Origin: a virus
Strand: one strand, 5' to 3'
Length of the DNA: 21,765 bases
Virus record (IMG/VR): IMGVR_UViG_3300046009_003312
Span: 1 to 21,765 of that record
The position numbers and the translations under genes are program-made. Below, piece by piece: positions 5,557 to 12,321 of the stretch; position 1 is the stretch's first letter; each line of letters opens with the position of its first letter. The notes below the pieces were generated by a model, which did no database searches, was not told the origin of the DNA, and worked only from the letters and a program-made list of their open reading frames with translations.

Positions 5557-6423
5557 TTACAACGGAAATTTGAAAGAATCTATGTTCTTTATTAACGAAT
5601 TTTCAACCTCTTTGCATTCTATTTTCAAAATTCGCCCTCCTAACGGCTTAACGGGCGCGCCTCGTTCGACGTGCCATCCGTGCGAGCCATCGCCGTATTC
5701 CTCCTTATAAGTACCCGTTAACATCGAATGAATGTACTTTTGTTTAACCGAATAACCAACCTTGGCATTATGGTTAAGGCATTCCCTTACGTCATTACGT
5801 GCGCTATTTTCGTGAATGTGTCCCATTGAAAATACGTCGAAATCTTCGTACATTTCCAAAGCACGGGTAAGGTTTAACGCTCCTTTAGTAACTACTCCAC
5901 CACCTCCGCTCCCGTGAAAATACTTAATTTTTGTACTTAATGAAACCGTTGAATGGAACATTTGTCTAACAATTATCCAACCTCCGTACCCGCCCGTATA
6001 AACTTGAGTTCCGTTTTTGTAGTTTAATAAATCTACGAATCTTTGCAGTAAGTCGGTTTCTTGGTATTTAATTACTCCCGTTTCGTGGTTACCGTAACCG
6101 ATAACTTTAATGATTCCCGCGTATGGGGAAAACCATTCTACCGCAGTTTCTACAATCGAATCTAAATACCTTCCGTTATTGTGTTCGGTTCTAATGTCCG
6201 ATTTATTGCGTCGATTATCGCCGCGTCCTTGCATTAAACAAAAGAAATCCCCGTTTATTACTACGGGAATATTATTCGACTTGCAAAATTCTAAATGCCT
6301 CTTTAATAAGTCGCGCTCACACTTAGGGTTGTCCCAATGGATGTCCGATAACATAGCAACGTGCGCCGTTTTACCGTCTATCCTTAATTCGTGGATGTTT
6401 CGTCCGTGTTTTATTACCTCCAT
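5557..6423 (-). CDS. Calcineurin-like metallophosphoesterase
   Basis: This dinuclear-metal phosphoesterase has the full ligand set: D27-x-H29 (SDIHWD), D59 (NGDFF), N112-H113-E114 (GNHE), H170 (YFHG) and GH202-x-H204 (MGHIHE). All catalytic positions are intact, so it should be active as a nuclease, phosphodiesterase or protein phosphatase. At 288 aa it is a single catalytic domain without the capping or coiled-coil parts of Mre11/SbcD. It is the last gene of the late operon, overlapping the spanin-like gene by 10 bp and followed by the 5511-5539 terminator. Its place after the lysis genes is odd for a DNA-repair enzyme. The substrate cannot be inferred. Confidence 0.87.
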   Translation of the reverse strand: MEVIKHGRNIHELRIDGKTAHVAMLSDIHWDNPKCERDLLKRHLEFCKSNNIPVVINGDFFCLMQGRGDNRRNKSDIRTEHNNGRYLDSIVETAVEWFSPYAGIIKVIGYGNHETGVIKYQETDLLQRFVDLLNYKNGTQVYTGGYGGWIIVRQMFHSTVSLSTKIKYFHGSGGGGVVTKGALNLTRALEMYEDFDVFSMGHIHENSARNDVRECLNHNAKVGYSVKQKYIHSMLTGTYKEEYGDGSHGWHVERGAPVKPLGGRILKIECKEVENSLIKNIDSFKFPL

Positions 6424-6875
6424 AATTTCATAAATAGTTTAATCCTACCGATAAAAGTAGGCGATAAAATGTAACGAACCAAAAACCCAACACAAAACGC
6501 CACAATAACCCACCACAAACGGAACTTATATTTAACAACTTGTTGCGCCTTAGCGGTCTTCCATTGTGTTTTACCTTGAATTCTTAACGTCTTCACGCGT
6601 TCTTTGTATTCGATTCGCGTTTGCCAACGTGTCTTCGGCACATAAACATTTTGAAATTTTATCACGGTATCGCGATACGCGATAAACTTTTCCCAAACGA
6701 TTGAATCGTGTTTTATTACGGGAAACGAATCAACGGTTGCAATTCGAATCGTGTCGGTGTCTTGTGTCAATTTTGCGCCGTGTTTAAGCGCTTTTCTTAC
6801 GTGGTATTGTGCCAAGCGTTCACTTGAACAAGAAAAGAGCGTTAAAACGCTTAAAATCGCTATTATTCGAATCAT
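6414..6875 (-). CDS. Probable unimolecular spanin (lipoprotein with C-terminal TM), 153 aa
   Basis: The ATG at 6875 overlaps the amidase stop (ATGA) and gives a clean lipoprotein signal: Arg, a hydrophobic stretch, and a lipobox ending LTLFS-C16. A second ATG at 6908 would add 11 polar residues ahead of the signal and is rejected. The middle (about residues 20-115) is a periplasmic region with many beta-prone and basic segments. A transmembrane helix follows at about 119-137 (LWWVIVAFCVGFLVRYIL), then a basic tail. An outer-membrane lipid anchor plus an inner-membrane helix in one chain is the layout of a u-spanin (as in phage T1 gp11), which fuses the two membranes in the last step of lysis. 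It directly follows holin and amidase. Confidence 0.75.
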   Translation of the reverse strand: MIRIIAILSVLTLFSCSSERLAQYHVRKALKHGAKLTQDTDTIRIATVDSFPVIKHDSIVWEKFIAYRDTVIKFQNVYVPKTRWQTRIEYKERVKTLRIQGKTQWKTAKAQQVVKYKFRLWWVIVAFCVGFLVRYILSPTFIGRIKLFMKLWR

Positions 6876-7528
6876 AAATTTTTGAGCATTTGAATCATTC
6901 GAGGGCAAGGATAAATATCGGATTTGTCTTTACGAACTGAATTGTGCGTAAATATGCCCGCAGTTCCTTTAAATGCTTCTTTGTCTATTTGGAAAATTTC
7001 GCTTCGGTAAGCCTTTGGAATTTTATACGTGTCGCAAAGGTAAACTAATAATTGGCGGGTGCTTTCTATTTGGGCATCCGTGTATTTTTCCCAATGTAAA
7101 AAACCCTTGTAAGGTTGTTCTAACGTAGTAACGTTTTTGGGGTCAACTACTCCGTTAACGTAGTTGTAAAATTTCCCGTTGCGGAATTTTAACATACCAA
7201 AGTTACACACCTCGATTCCTACCGAACTTTTATTTAAGTTTTGGTAAGGCGCTCCGTTCTTTGCGAAATCCTCCGCATCTATTCCTAAATGCCACGCCCA
7301 ATGTTTAGACGAAAAACATTGTACTATTTCTCCGTTGTTGGCGATAATAAAAGCCGTTGCTATCCGTGTTTCGTTAGAATTCCAAAATTGACTAACCGCT
7401 CTTGCGTTTCCCCCGCCTGCAGTATGGTGTAAGTAAATTTGTTTCTTTGTCGCTTCCTCTTGGAAGTATTGCGATTTATCCAACGGAACTTGAATAATTT
7501 TACTAGTGTCTAATTTCGTCGCTATCAT
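6872..7528 (-). CDS. Endolysin: N-acetylmuramoyl-L-alanine amidase (Amidase_2)
   Basis: This is a zinc amidase that cleaves the bond between muramic acid and the peptide stem. The Amidase_2/PGRP signs are IYLHHTAGG (first zinc His, H34 or H35), the strand IVQCFSSKHWAWHLG, SVGIEVCNFG (E106), and a C-terminal THNSV (H195) with DIYPCP (D204 or C208 as the last zinc ligand). At 218 aa it is a single catalytic domain with no separate cell-wall-binding domain, as usual for phages of Gram-negative hosts. There is no obvious signal peptide, so export relies on the holin. It overlaps the holin gene by 26 bp. Confidence 0.9.
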   Translation of the reverse strand: MIATKLDTSKIIQVPLDKSQYFQEEATKKQIYLHHTAGGGNARAVSQFWNSNETRIATAFIIANNGEIVQCFSSKHWAWHLGIDAEDFAKNGAPYQNLNKSSVGIEVCNFGMLKFRNGKFYNYVNGVVDPKNVTTLEQPYKGFLHWEKYTDAQIESTRQLLVYLCDTYKIPKAYRSEIFQIDKEAFKGTAGIFTHNSVRKDKSDIYPCPRMIQMLKNL

Positions 7529-7967
7529 TTTTTAACTCTTTTGCTCGGCTCAATAATTTTTTCAAACTTGCCCAAAGGTCAATTCCTCTAACCGCTTTGT
7601 AATTTTCATTGATACTTACAACTTCTATCGAAATTAAAACCAACGAAAGTACCTTGGTTAATAGTAATTCCGTTGTAAAGATAGTTTTTAAAATATCATT
7701 TAAAATAAAATAATCAATAAGAAAAAATAAAATAATAGTAAGTTGATATAAAAACATTTTCGATATTACCGCGCTTAACCTTCGTGAACGAATCGGAACT
7801 CCGTTTTTACGGCTTTTCCAAATACCCGTTATCGTATCTAAAAAGATAGCGAATCCTACCGCCAATACCATTCCCGTAATAGGCATAAAAAAGGTTAAAA
7901 CGATTCCCAAAAGGGAAATCCATTTAGTTTGAATCGTCGTTAGTAAAATCGTCGCGGTTGCTTTCAT
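7503..7967 (-). CDS. Holin (phage holin 4 / TcdE-like), 154 aa
   Basis: This membrane protein has about three hydrophobic helices: residues 17-44 (WISLLGIVLTFFMPITGMVL...), 72-86 (LYQLTIILFFLIDYF) and 100-117 (LLLTKVLSLVLISIEVV). The motif FLDTITGIWKSRKNG after the first helix is a hallmark of the holin-4 family. The charged C-terminal tail (KKLLSRAKELKNDSDE) is typical of holins. It lies immediately before the amidase. The ATG at 7967 overlaps the previous gene by 44 bp but is needed to keep the first helix and N-terminus whole. Confidence 0.82.
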   Translation of the reverse strand: MKATATILLTTIQTKWISLLGIVLTFFMPITGMVLAVGFAIFLDTITGIWKSRKNGVPIRSRRLSAVISKMFLYQLTIILFFLIDYFILNDILKTIFTTELLLTKVLSLVLISIEVVSINENYKAVRGIDLWASLKKLLSRAKELKNDSDEIRH

Positions 7968-8112
7968 AAGATTGTAATAATTGAAAAGTAAGTAGGCAAA
8001 TGTATGCGGCTGCCAAAATACGTACGTAGCTTTGTTCCCCTTCTAATAAAGCAACAAAACAACCCGCATAAGCCAAAACAAAATACATTCCCGCTACCCC
8101 TTTATAATTCAT
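7924..8112 (-). CDS. Small two-helix membrane protein, 62 aa
   Basis: Two hydrophobic helices (about residues 6-23, VAGMYFVLAYAGCFVALL, and 30-47, VRILAAAYICLLTFQLLQ) are joined by a short acidic turn, with an acidic Asn-rich tail. This hairpin layout, the size and the position just ahead of the holin suggest a second holin, a pinholin or an antiholin. No specific family is recognised. It is coupled to its neighbours by overlaps on both sides. Confidence 0.7.
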   Translation of the reverse strand: MNYKGVAGMYFVLAYAGCFVALLEGEQSYVRILAAAYICLLTFQLLQSYESNRDDFTNDDSN

Positions 8113-8309
8113 TTGTATAGGTAATCAATAAATAATTGAATCGTGCTAAATTCTTGTTCGTCAATGGTTACGGAAGTATCTAGTAAAATAGTTCCTCTAT
8201 CGGTAGGAAAATGCGCCTGCGTTGTGTCTAATACTTCGGATTCACCTTCAAGTAAATACTCGGTTTCGTGCATTACAAATCCGCCTTGAATTTTGGTTAT
8301 GTTAATCAT
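8109..8309 (-). CDS. Small hypothetical protein, 66 aa
   Basis: I do not recognise this protein. It is acidic, with several beta-prone segments (HETEYLLEGESEVLDTTQ) and a C-terminal amphipathic helix (STIQLFIDYLYK). It overlaps the fibre-like gene by 8 bp and the two-helix membrane protein gene by 4 bp (ATGA). It may be a small structural accessory protein, since it lies between the virion genes and the lysis cassette. Confidence 0.6.
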   Translation of the reverse strand: MINITKIQGGFVMHETEYLLEGESEVLDTTQAHFPTDRGTILLDTSVTIDEQEFSTIQLFIDYLYK

Positions 8310-8910
8310 ATTTTTGAACTATTACGCGTTTGAAATTTCCGTTGTCGGGTGTTGTTGTTCCGTTGCTTATTGCAAAAATCAAATAATTATCTACCAATGG
8401 ATTAAAAGCGGTCAAAGTTATTCCGCTCAAAGTATAATCATTTGCCGCACTTGTACCCGCCAAAAACGAATTCAAGTTCGTTCCATCGAAGAAAATGTTT
8501 CTTTCGAATCGTTGAAAATAAACGCTTGTCGACATTCCACCGCCCGCTCCAAGTAACGTTGCGCCCGTTAAAGTGTTAGCCGTGTTAACATAGTAACGTG
8601 GGGTAGTAACCCCCGTACCCGCCGTTTTGTTTATGAATGCTTTTATGTAGATAGTATTATTTGCTACTAACGTTCCCGCAGGAATTAAAACGGACGCGCT
8701 TATTTGTATGGTTGTTCCTGTAATTGCCGTTCCGTTAGCCGTTCCAATCGTGCTAGGGTTTGTTTCAGAAATAGGGATAGCGCCTATTATTTCCGCTCCC
8801 GTTACGTATTTACTTGCGTAACCATCCGCAGTAACTTCGGAAATTTCTAATAAATCGGTAGAAGCTAAGTTAGCGCCCTTTGCCGTTAATTGGCTTATTT
8901 TTTTCTCCAT
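8302..8910 (-). CDS. Tail-fibre or appendage-like protein, 202 aa
   Basis: The N-terminus (KKISQLTAKGANLASTDLLEIS ... YASKYVTGAEI) follows a pattern common at the start of phage fibre and appendage proteins, which read roughly KKISELxx...xxDLLPIxQ. The rest is rich in Thr, Gly, Asn, Ala and Ser with regular beta strands (TAITGTTIQISASVLIPAGT), as in trimeric fibres or receptor-binding domains. I see no chaperone or enzymatic domain. It lies between the connector and the lysis genes, a frequent place for accessory virion proteins. It could also be a capsid decoration protein. Confidence 0.55.
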   Translation of the reverse strand: MEKKISQLTAKGANLASTDLLEISEVTADGYASKYVTGAEIIGAIPISETNPSTIGTANGTAITGTTIQISASVLIPAGTLVANNTIYIKAFINKTAGTGVTTPRYYVNTANTLTGATLLGAGGGMSTSVYFQRFERNIFFDGTNLNSFLAGTSAANDYTLSGITLTAFNPLVDNYLIFAISNGTTTPDNGNFKRVIVQKYD

Positions 8911-8980
8911 TCGTTAGTTTTTTAACAAGTTTTTGTAACTTAATTATATTGCTTTTCTTTGGCTCGTATTGCTTTTTCAT
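8870..8980 (-). CDS. Possible 36-aa basic peptide
   Basis: An ATG at 8980 overlaps the stop of the connector gene (ATGA) and opens a Lys-rich frame (MKKQYEPKKSNIIKLQKLVKKL...) that runs into the start of the fibre-like gene, overlapping it by 41 bp in another frame. The ATGA coupling and the otherwise empty 66-bp gap favour translation. The long overlap and tiny size argue against it. Confidence 0.35.
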   Translation of the reverse strand: MKKQYEPKKSNIIKLQKLVKKLTNGEKNKPINGKGR

Positions 8981-9477
8981 ATAACCCAACCTGTATAGTT
9001 TGAATCCGTGTTTGGATAAATATCGTTGTTCGTGTTAGTGTAGTATTCGGGGAAAGTGTTACCCGAAAAAATCATAAATTGAACAAACCGCTCGGTGTAA
9101 TTTTGCGCTAAATACCTTTGTTTGTCTATAAGAAAATCCACCTCGTTTTTATCTACGTTTGAAGCGTTCTCCGAACTATGCTTAAAGATACCTTTGTTCG
9201 CCATTGTATAAGCCATAAACGGCAAATATTCAACCATCGCCCAATGAATAAGCATAGGCTTTAAGTAGGTTTCGACTAAATCTAAATAAGGGTTAGCCAA
9301 AGTTCCCGCTACTATATCCGCTTTGATTTTCTCAAGTAATTGCGTTCCCGTATACTGCTGAATATGGATGTCCTGAGCAACTTTAATCCATTGAATAAAG
9401 GTATCGGTATCTATGTTGCCGTTTAGTGCGGTAAATCGCACTAAATCGTCTCTTGTAATTAGTAATGCTTCTGCCAT
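8977..9477 (-). CDS. Head-tail connector-like protein, 166 aa
   Basis: This protein is mainly helical for about residues 8-128 (LLITRDDLVRFTALNG..., VETYLKPMLIHWAMVEYLPFMAY, DFLIDKQRYLAQNYTERFV) and ends in a Tyr/Asn-rich tail. The pattern resembles the Bacteroidota phage family annotated DUF6712, which I associate with gp6-like head-tail connectors. It follows the portal by 2 bp, which is where an adaptor that docks under the portal is expected. Confidence 0.6.
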   Translation of the reverse strand: MAEALLITRDDLVRFTALNGNIDTDTFIQWIKVAQDIHIQQYTGTQLLEKIKADIVAGTLANPYLDLVETYLKPMLIHWAMVEYLPFMAYTMANKGIFKHSSENASNVDKNEVDFLIDKQRYLAQNYTERFVQFMIFSGNTFPEYYTNTNNDIYPNTDSNYTGWVI

Positions 9478-9479
9478 TT

Positions 9480-11279
9480 CTATTTAGGTAAAAAACCTCG
9501 GTTCGGCATATCTATTGGACGTGTCGAAACCAATGCGTTATTTTTAATTTTGTATCCGAATTTTTCCGCTTTTTTAACTGCTATTCTTTTTGCGTTTGGG
9601 CTATTAACGTCTATTCCAAACTTACTATCGAACTGAGCATAAACTTGCTTATTCCATCGGTGGTGGCAATTAGGACCTCCTTTGTATAACCAAATGTCGT
9701 ACGTTAAATTTCCTTTTGGACCAAAGCCTATTTGTTCGCCTTCTGCATTAACGTAGAATCCGTTTACTATTGAATTACTCATACGTAAAATGTCTTCTTT
9801 GCGGTAAATCTTTTTAGCAGATTTCATTAACCTACAAAACGGGCGTGTTTTACCGCTTTTACCGCCGTCTTCGCCTTCGTAAACATAACGAGTAATAAAC
9901 TTTACTCCTTCGATAACTTCGTCTTGTTCCGATTTAGCGTTGGGGAATGCTATTCCTGTGTTTACTAATTCTACTAACTTAGAAAATAAACTTTTTTCAC
10001 CCCTTAACAAAGCGTTTTCTTTTTCGTCCGTGTCATAATCAACAGGCGCTTCGTCTATTAGTAACCAATTTTCCTGCGGTTCTTCGCCAAATTCCTGTAA
10101 CGCTAACGCTATTTGTTCTTCCGTGCTTTGTGCTTTAAGTTCGGTTGCATCCGCTCCCGTTTCCTCGGTTACTTGTTCTTCCGTAGTTGCGTTTTCTAAG
10201 TCGGTAAATTCAAGCGGTTTAAGCGTTCTAAAGAATAGTTTTAAGGCTATTCCATTAAATGCTAAGATTCGGTCAAACGCTTCTATTATTTCGTCTTGAA
10301 ATGGCTTAATAACCATATTGTTAAAAAGAATAAACGAGTTTTGCAGTTCGTCTGCGTTTGAACTAAACCCGTTAGAACTTGCAATACCAAAAAGTAACGG
10401 GCTTGTAACGTTATGCCCTAGCATTATTTTTCGTAAACATTCCTCCGATAGGTACGTGTAATGGTCGGGGGCATCGTTTAATGGAATATCGTCCACCGTT
10501 GTTTTAGATTCTTGGTTTTGGTTAAAAGCTACAATAACTTTTTGACCTTTTGAGCCTGTAAGTTTAGATAAAACCTTTTGGCTAATTAAATCCTGTTGTT
10601 CTTCGCTTGGAATTCCGTTGTTAAAGTTTACTACCTTCGTGCCACTAAACCCGTTTTGAACTTCGTTAATTAGATAGTCGCTTACTTCTTCTTCAAGAAC
10701 TGCGTAAGGAATCGCGCCTTGGTAGTCGGGGTAAGCGTAGTATTTCATCCCAACCCCGTAAGGCTTAACGAACATTATTTCTACCTTATCTTTAGAATGT
10801 CCAAACGCGGGAATTCGCGTAGGAGGGAACTTGCGTACATCTTCCCAATTATCGGAATAGTAATAACCCGTAATTTCGCCTTTTTCGTTACATTTTTCCG
10901 CACGTAATAAGTTAACGGGAATGTGGTAAACCTTTAATACTTTATCGTGCTTTTCGTTGTAGTGAACTTGCATTGCAAACTGCCCGAATAACTTTCTATC
11001 GAATACCATTTTACGCAAGCATTCCGCACTAAACAAGGTCATCATTTGGGCGTACTCGTTAGGCTTACGCGAAGCATCTAAGGCGCTTAAACCTTTGCCG
11101 TAAATTAAACGGCTTACGTTGTTTATTATCGCGCTATTTGTGGTGGATTTCGTGTACCTATCAATTAGGTAATTAAAGTAATTGTTATCTTCCCCAAATT
11201 CTACCCATGCATCGCGTTTAGATTCTTGGATAGTCGGTTGTTGGTATTCTGCTAATTGTAAAACGTGAACGTTATTCAT
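9480..11279 (-). CDS. Portal protein with C-terminal MuF-like domain
   Basis: The first roughly 360 residues look like a portal: an N-terminal SRLIYGKGL segment, YHIPVNLLRAEKC, and a clip/crown region with EECLRKIMLGHNVTSPLLFGI and GFSSNADELQ, a combination typical of phage portals. An acidic linker follows (about 365-420). The C-terminal part (about 475-545) carries TRPFCRLM, the segment YDIWLYKGGPN and CHHRW, which matches the SPP1 gp7 / Mu F minor head protein domain (normally ...TRPxH... PNCRC). A portal with its minor head protein in one chain is uncommon. The portal would form the dodecameric vertex and DNA gate, with the MuF part entering the head. It overlaps the 110-aa gene by 8 bp. 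Confidence 0.8.
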   Translation of the reverse strand: MNNVHVLQLAEYQQPTIQESKRDAWVEFGEDNNYFNYLIDRYTKSTTNSAIINNVSRLIYGKGLSALDASRKPNEYAQMMTLFSAECLRKMVFDRKLFGQFAMQVHYNEKHDKVLKVYHIPVNLLRAEKCNEKGEITGYYYSDNWEDVRKFPPTRIPAFGHSKDKVEIMFVKPYGVGMKYYAYPDYQGAIPYAVLEEEVSDYLINEVQNGFSGTKVVNFNNGIPSEEQQDLISQKVLSKLTGSKGQKVIVAFNQNQESKTTVDDIPLNDAPDHYTYLSEECLRKIMLGHNVTSPLLFGIASSNGFSSNADELQNSFILFNNMVIKPFQDEIIEAFDRILAFNGIALKLFFRTLKPLEFTDLENATTEEQVTEETGADATELKAQSTEEQIALALQEFGEEPQENWLLIDEAPVDYDTDEKENALLRGEKSLFSKLVELVNTGIAFPNAKSEQDEVIEGVKFITRYVYEGEDGGKSGKTRPFCRLMKSAKKIYRKEDILRMSNSIVNGFYVNAEGEQIGFGPKGNLTYDIWLYKGGPNCHHRWNKQVYAQFDSKFGIDVNSPNAKRIAVKKAEKFGYKIKNNALVSTRPIDMPNRGFLPK

Positions 11280-11604
11280 ACATTATAAAGTCGTTAGTTG
11301 TTTGGTTTGAAATGTACTCCCCGTCGTTAACCGAAAACGTGTCAATCGGTTGGTTAGTACAAAACATTCGTTCTTTTAATAGTAGGTTGCCTCCTCCGTC
11401 TTTAATTACCGCCCAATAAAAATGATTCTCCAAAGTTGGTAAAACCCCACTAAAGGAATGCACGTAATCGCCTGTAGTAAATAACCCCGCAACGGGTACG
11501 GTATCGTTTGTGTTTTCGTCCGTTAGTTCGAGCGTTACACCGCTTCCGAACCTAAGAATAAAGTTAAACGTTTGAGTTACGTTAGTTTGTTGAACTACTA
11601 TCAT
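11272..11604 (-). CDS. Small beta-rich structural protein, 110 aa
   Basis: The function is not recognised. The sequence consists mostly of predicted beta strands (QTFNFILRFGSGVTLELTD, HFYWAVIKDGGGNLLLKERMF) and could fold as a small Ig-like or jelly-roll sandwich. It lies between the tail-tube-like gene and the portal, overlapping the portal start by 8 bp. A virion decoration, stopper or neck protein is likely by position. A terminator-like hairpin lies just upstream (11640-11663). Confidence 0.6.
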   Translation of the reverse strand: MIVVQQTNVTQTFNFILRFGSGVTLELTDENTNDTVPVAGLFTTGDYVHSFSGVLPTLENHFYWAVIKDGGGNLLLKERMFCTNQPIDTFSVNDGEYISNQTTNDFIMYE

Positions 11605-11639
11605 ATTAATATAACTCTTTAACGTGTTTTTTGTGCAAT

Positions 11640-11663
11640 AAAAAAGGGGGCTATTAACCCCCC
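11640..11663 (-). terminator. Terminator-like hairpin between tail-tube-like and 110-aa genes
   Basis: On the minus strand GGGGG pairs with CCCCC around a 7-nt loop (TTAATAG). One extra G-U pair is possible and six T residues follow (11645-11640). It sits 21 bp after the stop at 11685. No consensus TAnnTTTG promoter follows before the next gene, so partial read-through is expected. Confidence 0.75.
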
Positions 11664-11684
11664 TCTTTACCTTTTTAGAACATC

Positions 11685-12245
11685 TTATGAATTAACTACC
11701 GTAGGGTTGCTAAGTAAAGCAACTAATTGCGCTTCGGTTGCCGCATCAAGGAAATTGGCAGGGGTTGCCTCTTGTCCTGTAAAAGTCAAAGAGTACCCGT
11801 TCATGTCACCTAACGCAGTCCCATTTGAAATAGTACCCGCAGTTACATCCATTCCTCGCAAAAGTCCTGCAATAAAATATTGCCCGTTGTTGTTTTCAAC
11901 GATAATGTTAGGACGTCCGTAAGAAAGCAATTTAATTTGTTTGTGCGTAATCGCGTCTTGCTTTTTAAGCATAACGGTTAATACTTGCTCGAAGAAAGTA
12001 GTTCCGTTTTCGCGTGAACTTGTAATAGTTTGCTCGAAGGAGTTAGTTCCCTTAAGTTCAAACTTGTAAATAGAAGACAAAGCAGGCAAAGTAATTGCCG
12101 TAATTTGGTCTTCGTAACCTGCCGTAGTATCGTAGGTAATATCGGTTTCGTCGTAAAGCCCGTAGTTAAGAATGTAAAGGTTTTTTAACCCCCCTACAGC
12201 ATCTTTACAAGGCTCAATTCTTCCGTGGCTAATGTCGCAGCTCAT
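11685..12245 (-). CDS. Major structural protein, tail-tube-like, 186 aa
   Basis: This protein (MSCDISHGRIEPCKDAVGG..., FELKGTNSFEQTITSSRENG, MNGYSLTFTGQEATPANF) belongs to a family I recall as common next to the capsid gene in Bacteroidota phages. A repeated beta-strand pattern, a closing YSLTFTGQE strand and an Ala-rich end suggest a tail-tube-type beta barrel. The assignment to tail tube is inferred from fold-like features, the position, and the terminators on both sides, which suit a gene expressed at its own level. It may alternatively be a head protein. Confidence 0.55.
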   Translation of the reverse strand: MSCDISHGRIEPCKDAVGGLKNLYILNYGLYDETDITYDTTAGYEDQITAITLPALSSIYKFELKGTNSFEQTITSSRENGTTFFEQVLTVMLKKQDAITHKQIKLLSYGRPNIIVENNNGQYFIAGLLRGMDVTAGTISNGTALGDMNGYSLTFTGQEATPANFLDAATEAQLVALLSNPTVVNS

Positions 12246-12266
12246 AATTTAAATTTTTTATTTGTT

Positions 12267-12299
12267 AAAAAAAAAGGGTGGCAGTTTTATCCACCACCC
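12267..12299 (-). terminator. Terminator-like hairpin after the capsid gene
   Basis: On the minus strand GGGTGG (12299-12294) pairs with CCACCC (12281-12276) around a 12-nt loop, followed by nine T residues (12275-12267). It lies between the capsid stop and the next gene. Partial termination here would make capsid mRNA more abundant than the downstream message. Confidence 0.75.
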
Positions 12300-12321
12300 C
12301 GTTATATTTTAGTTATGTGGA

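Noticed and set aside
6110-6433. 107-aa open frame on the plus strand
   Set aside because: It is antisense to the metallophosphoesterase, whose catalytic motifs are intact on the other strand.
11605-11640. Weak promoter-like TTG-N22-TATATTAA before the 110-aa gene
   Set aside because: The -7 element lacks the TTTG end and ends only two bases before the ATG, leaving no leader.
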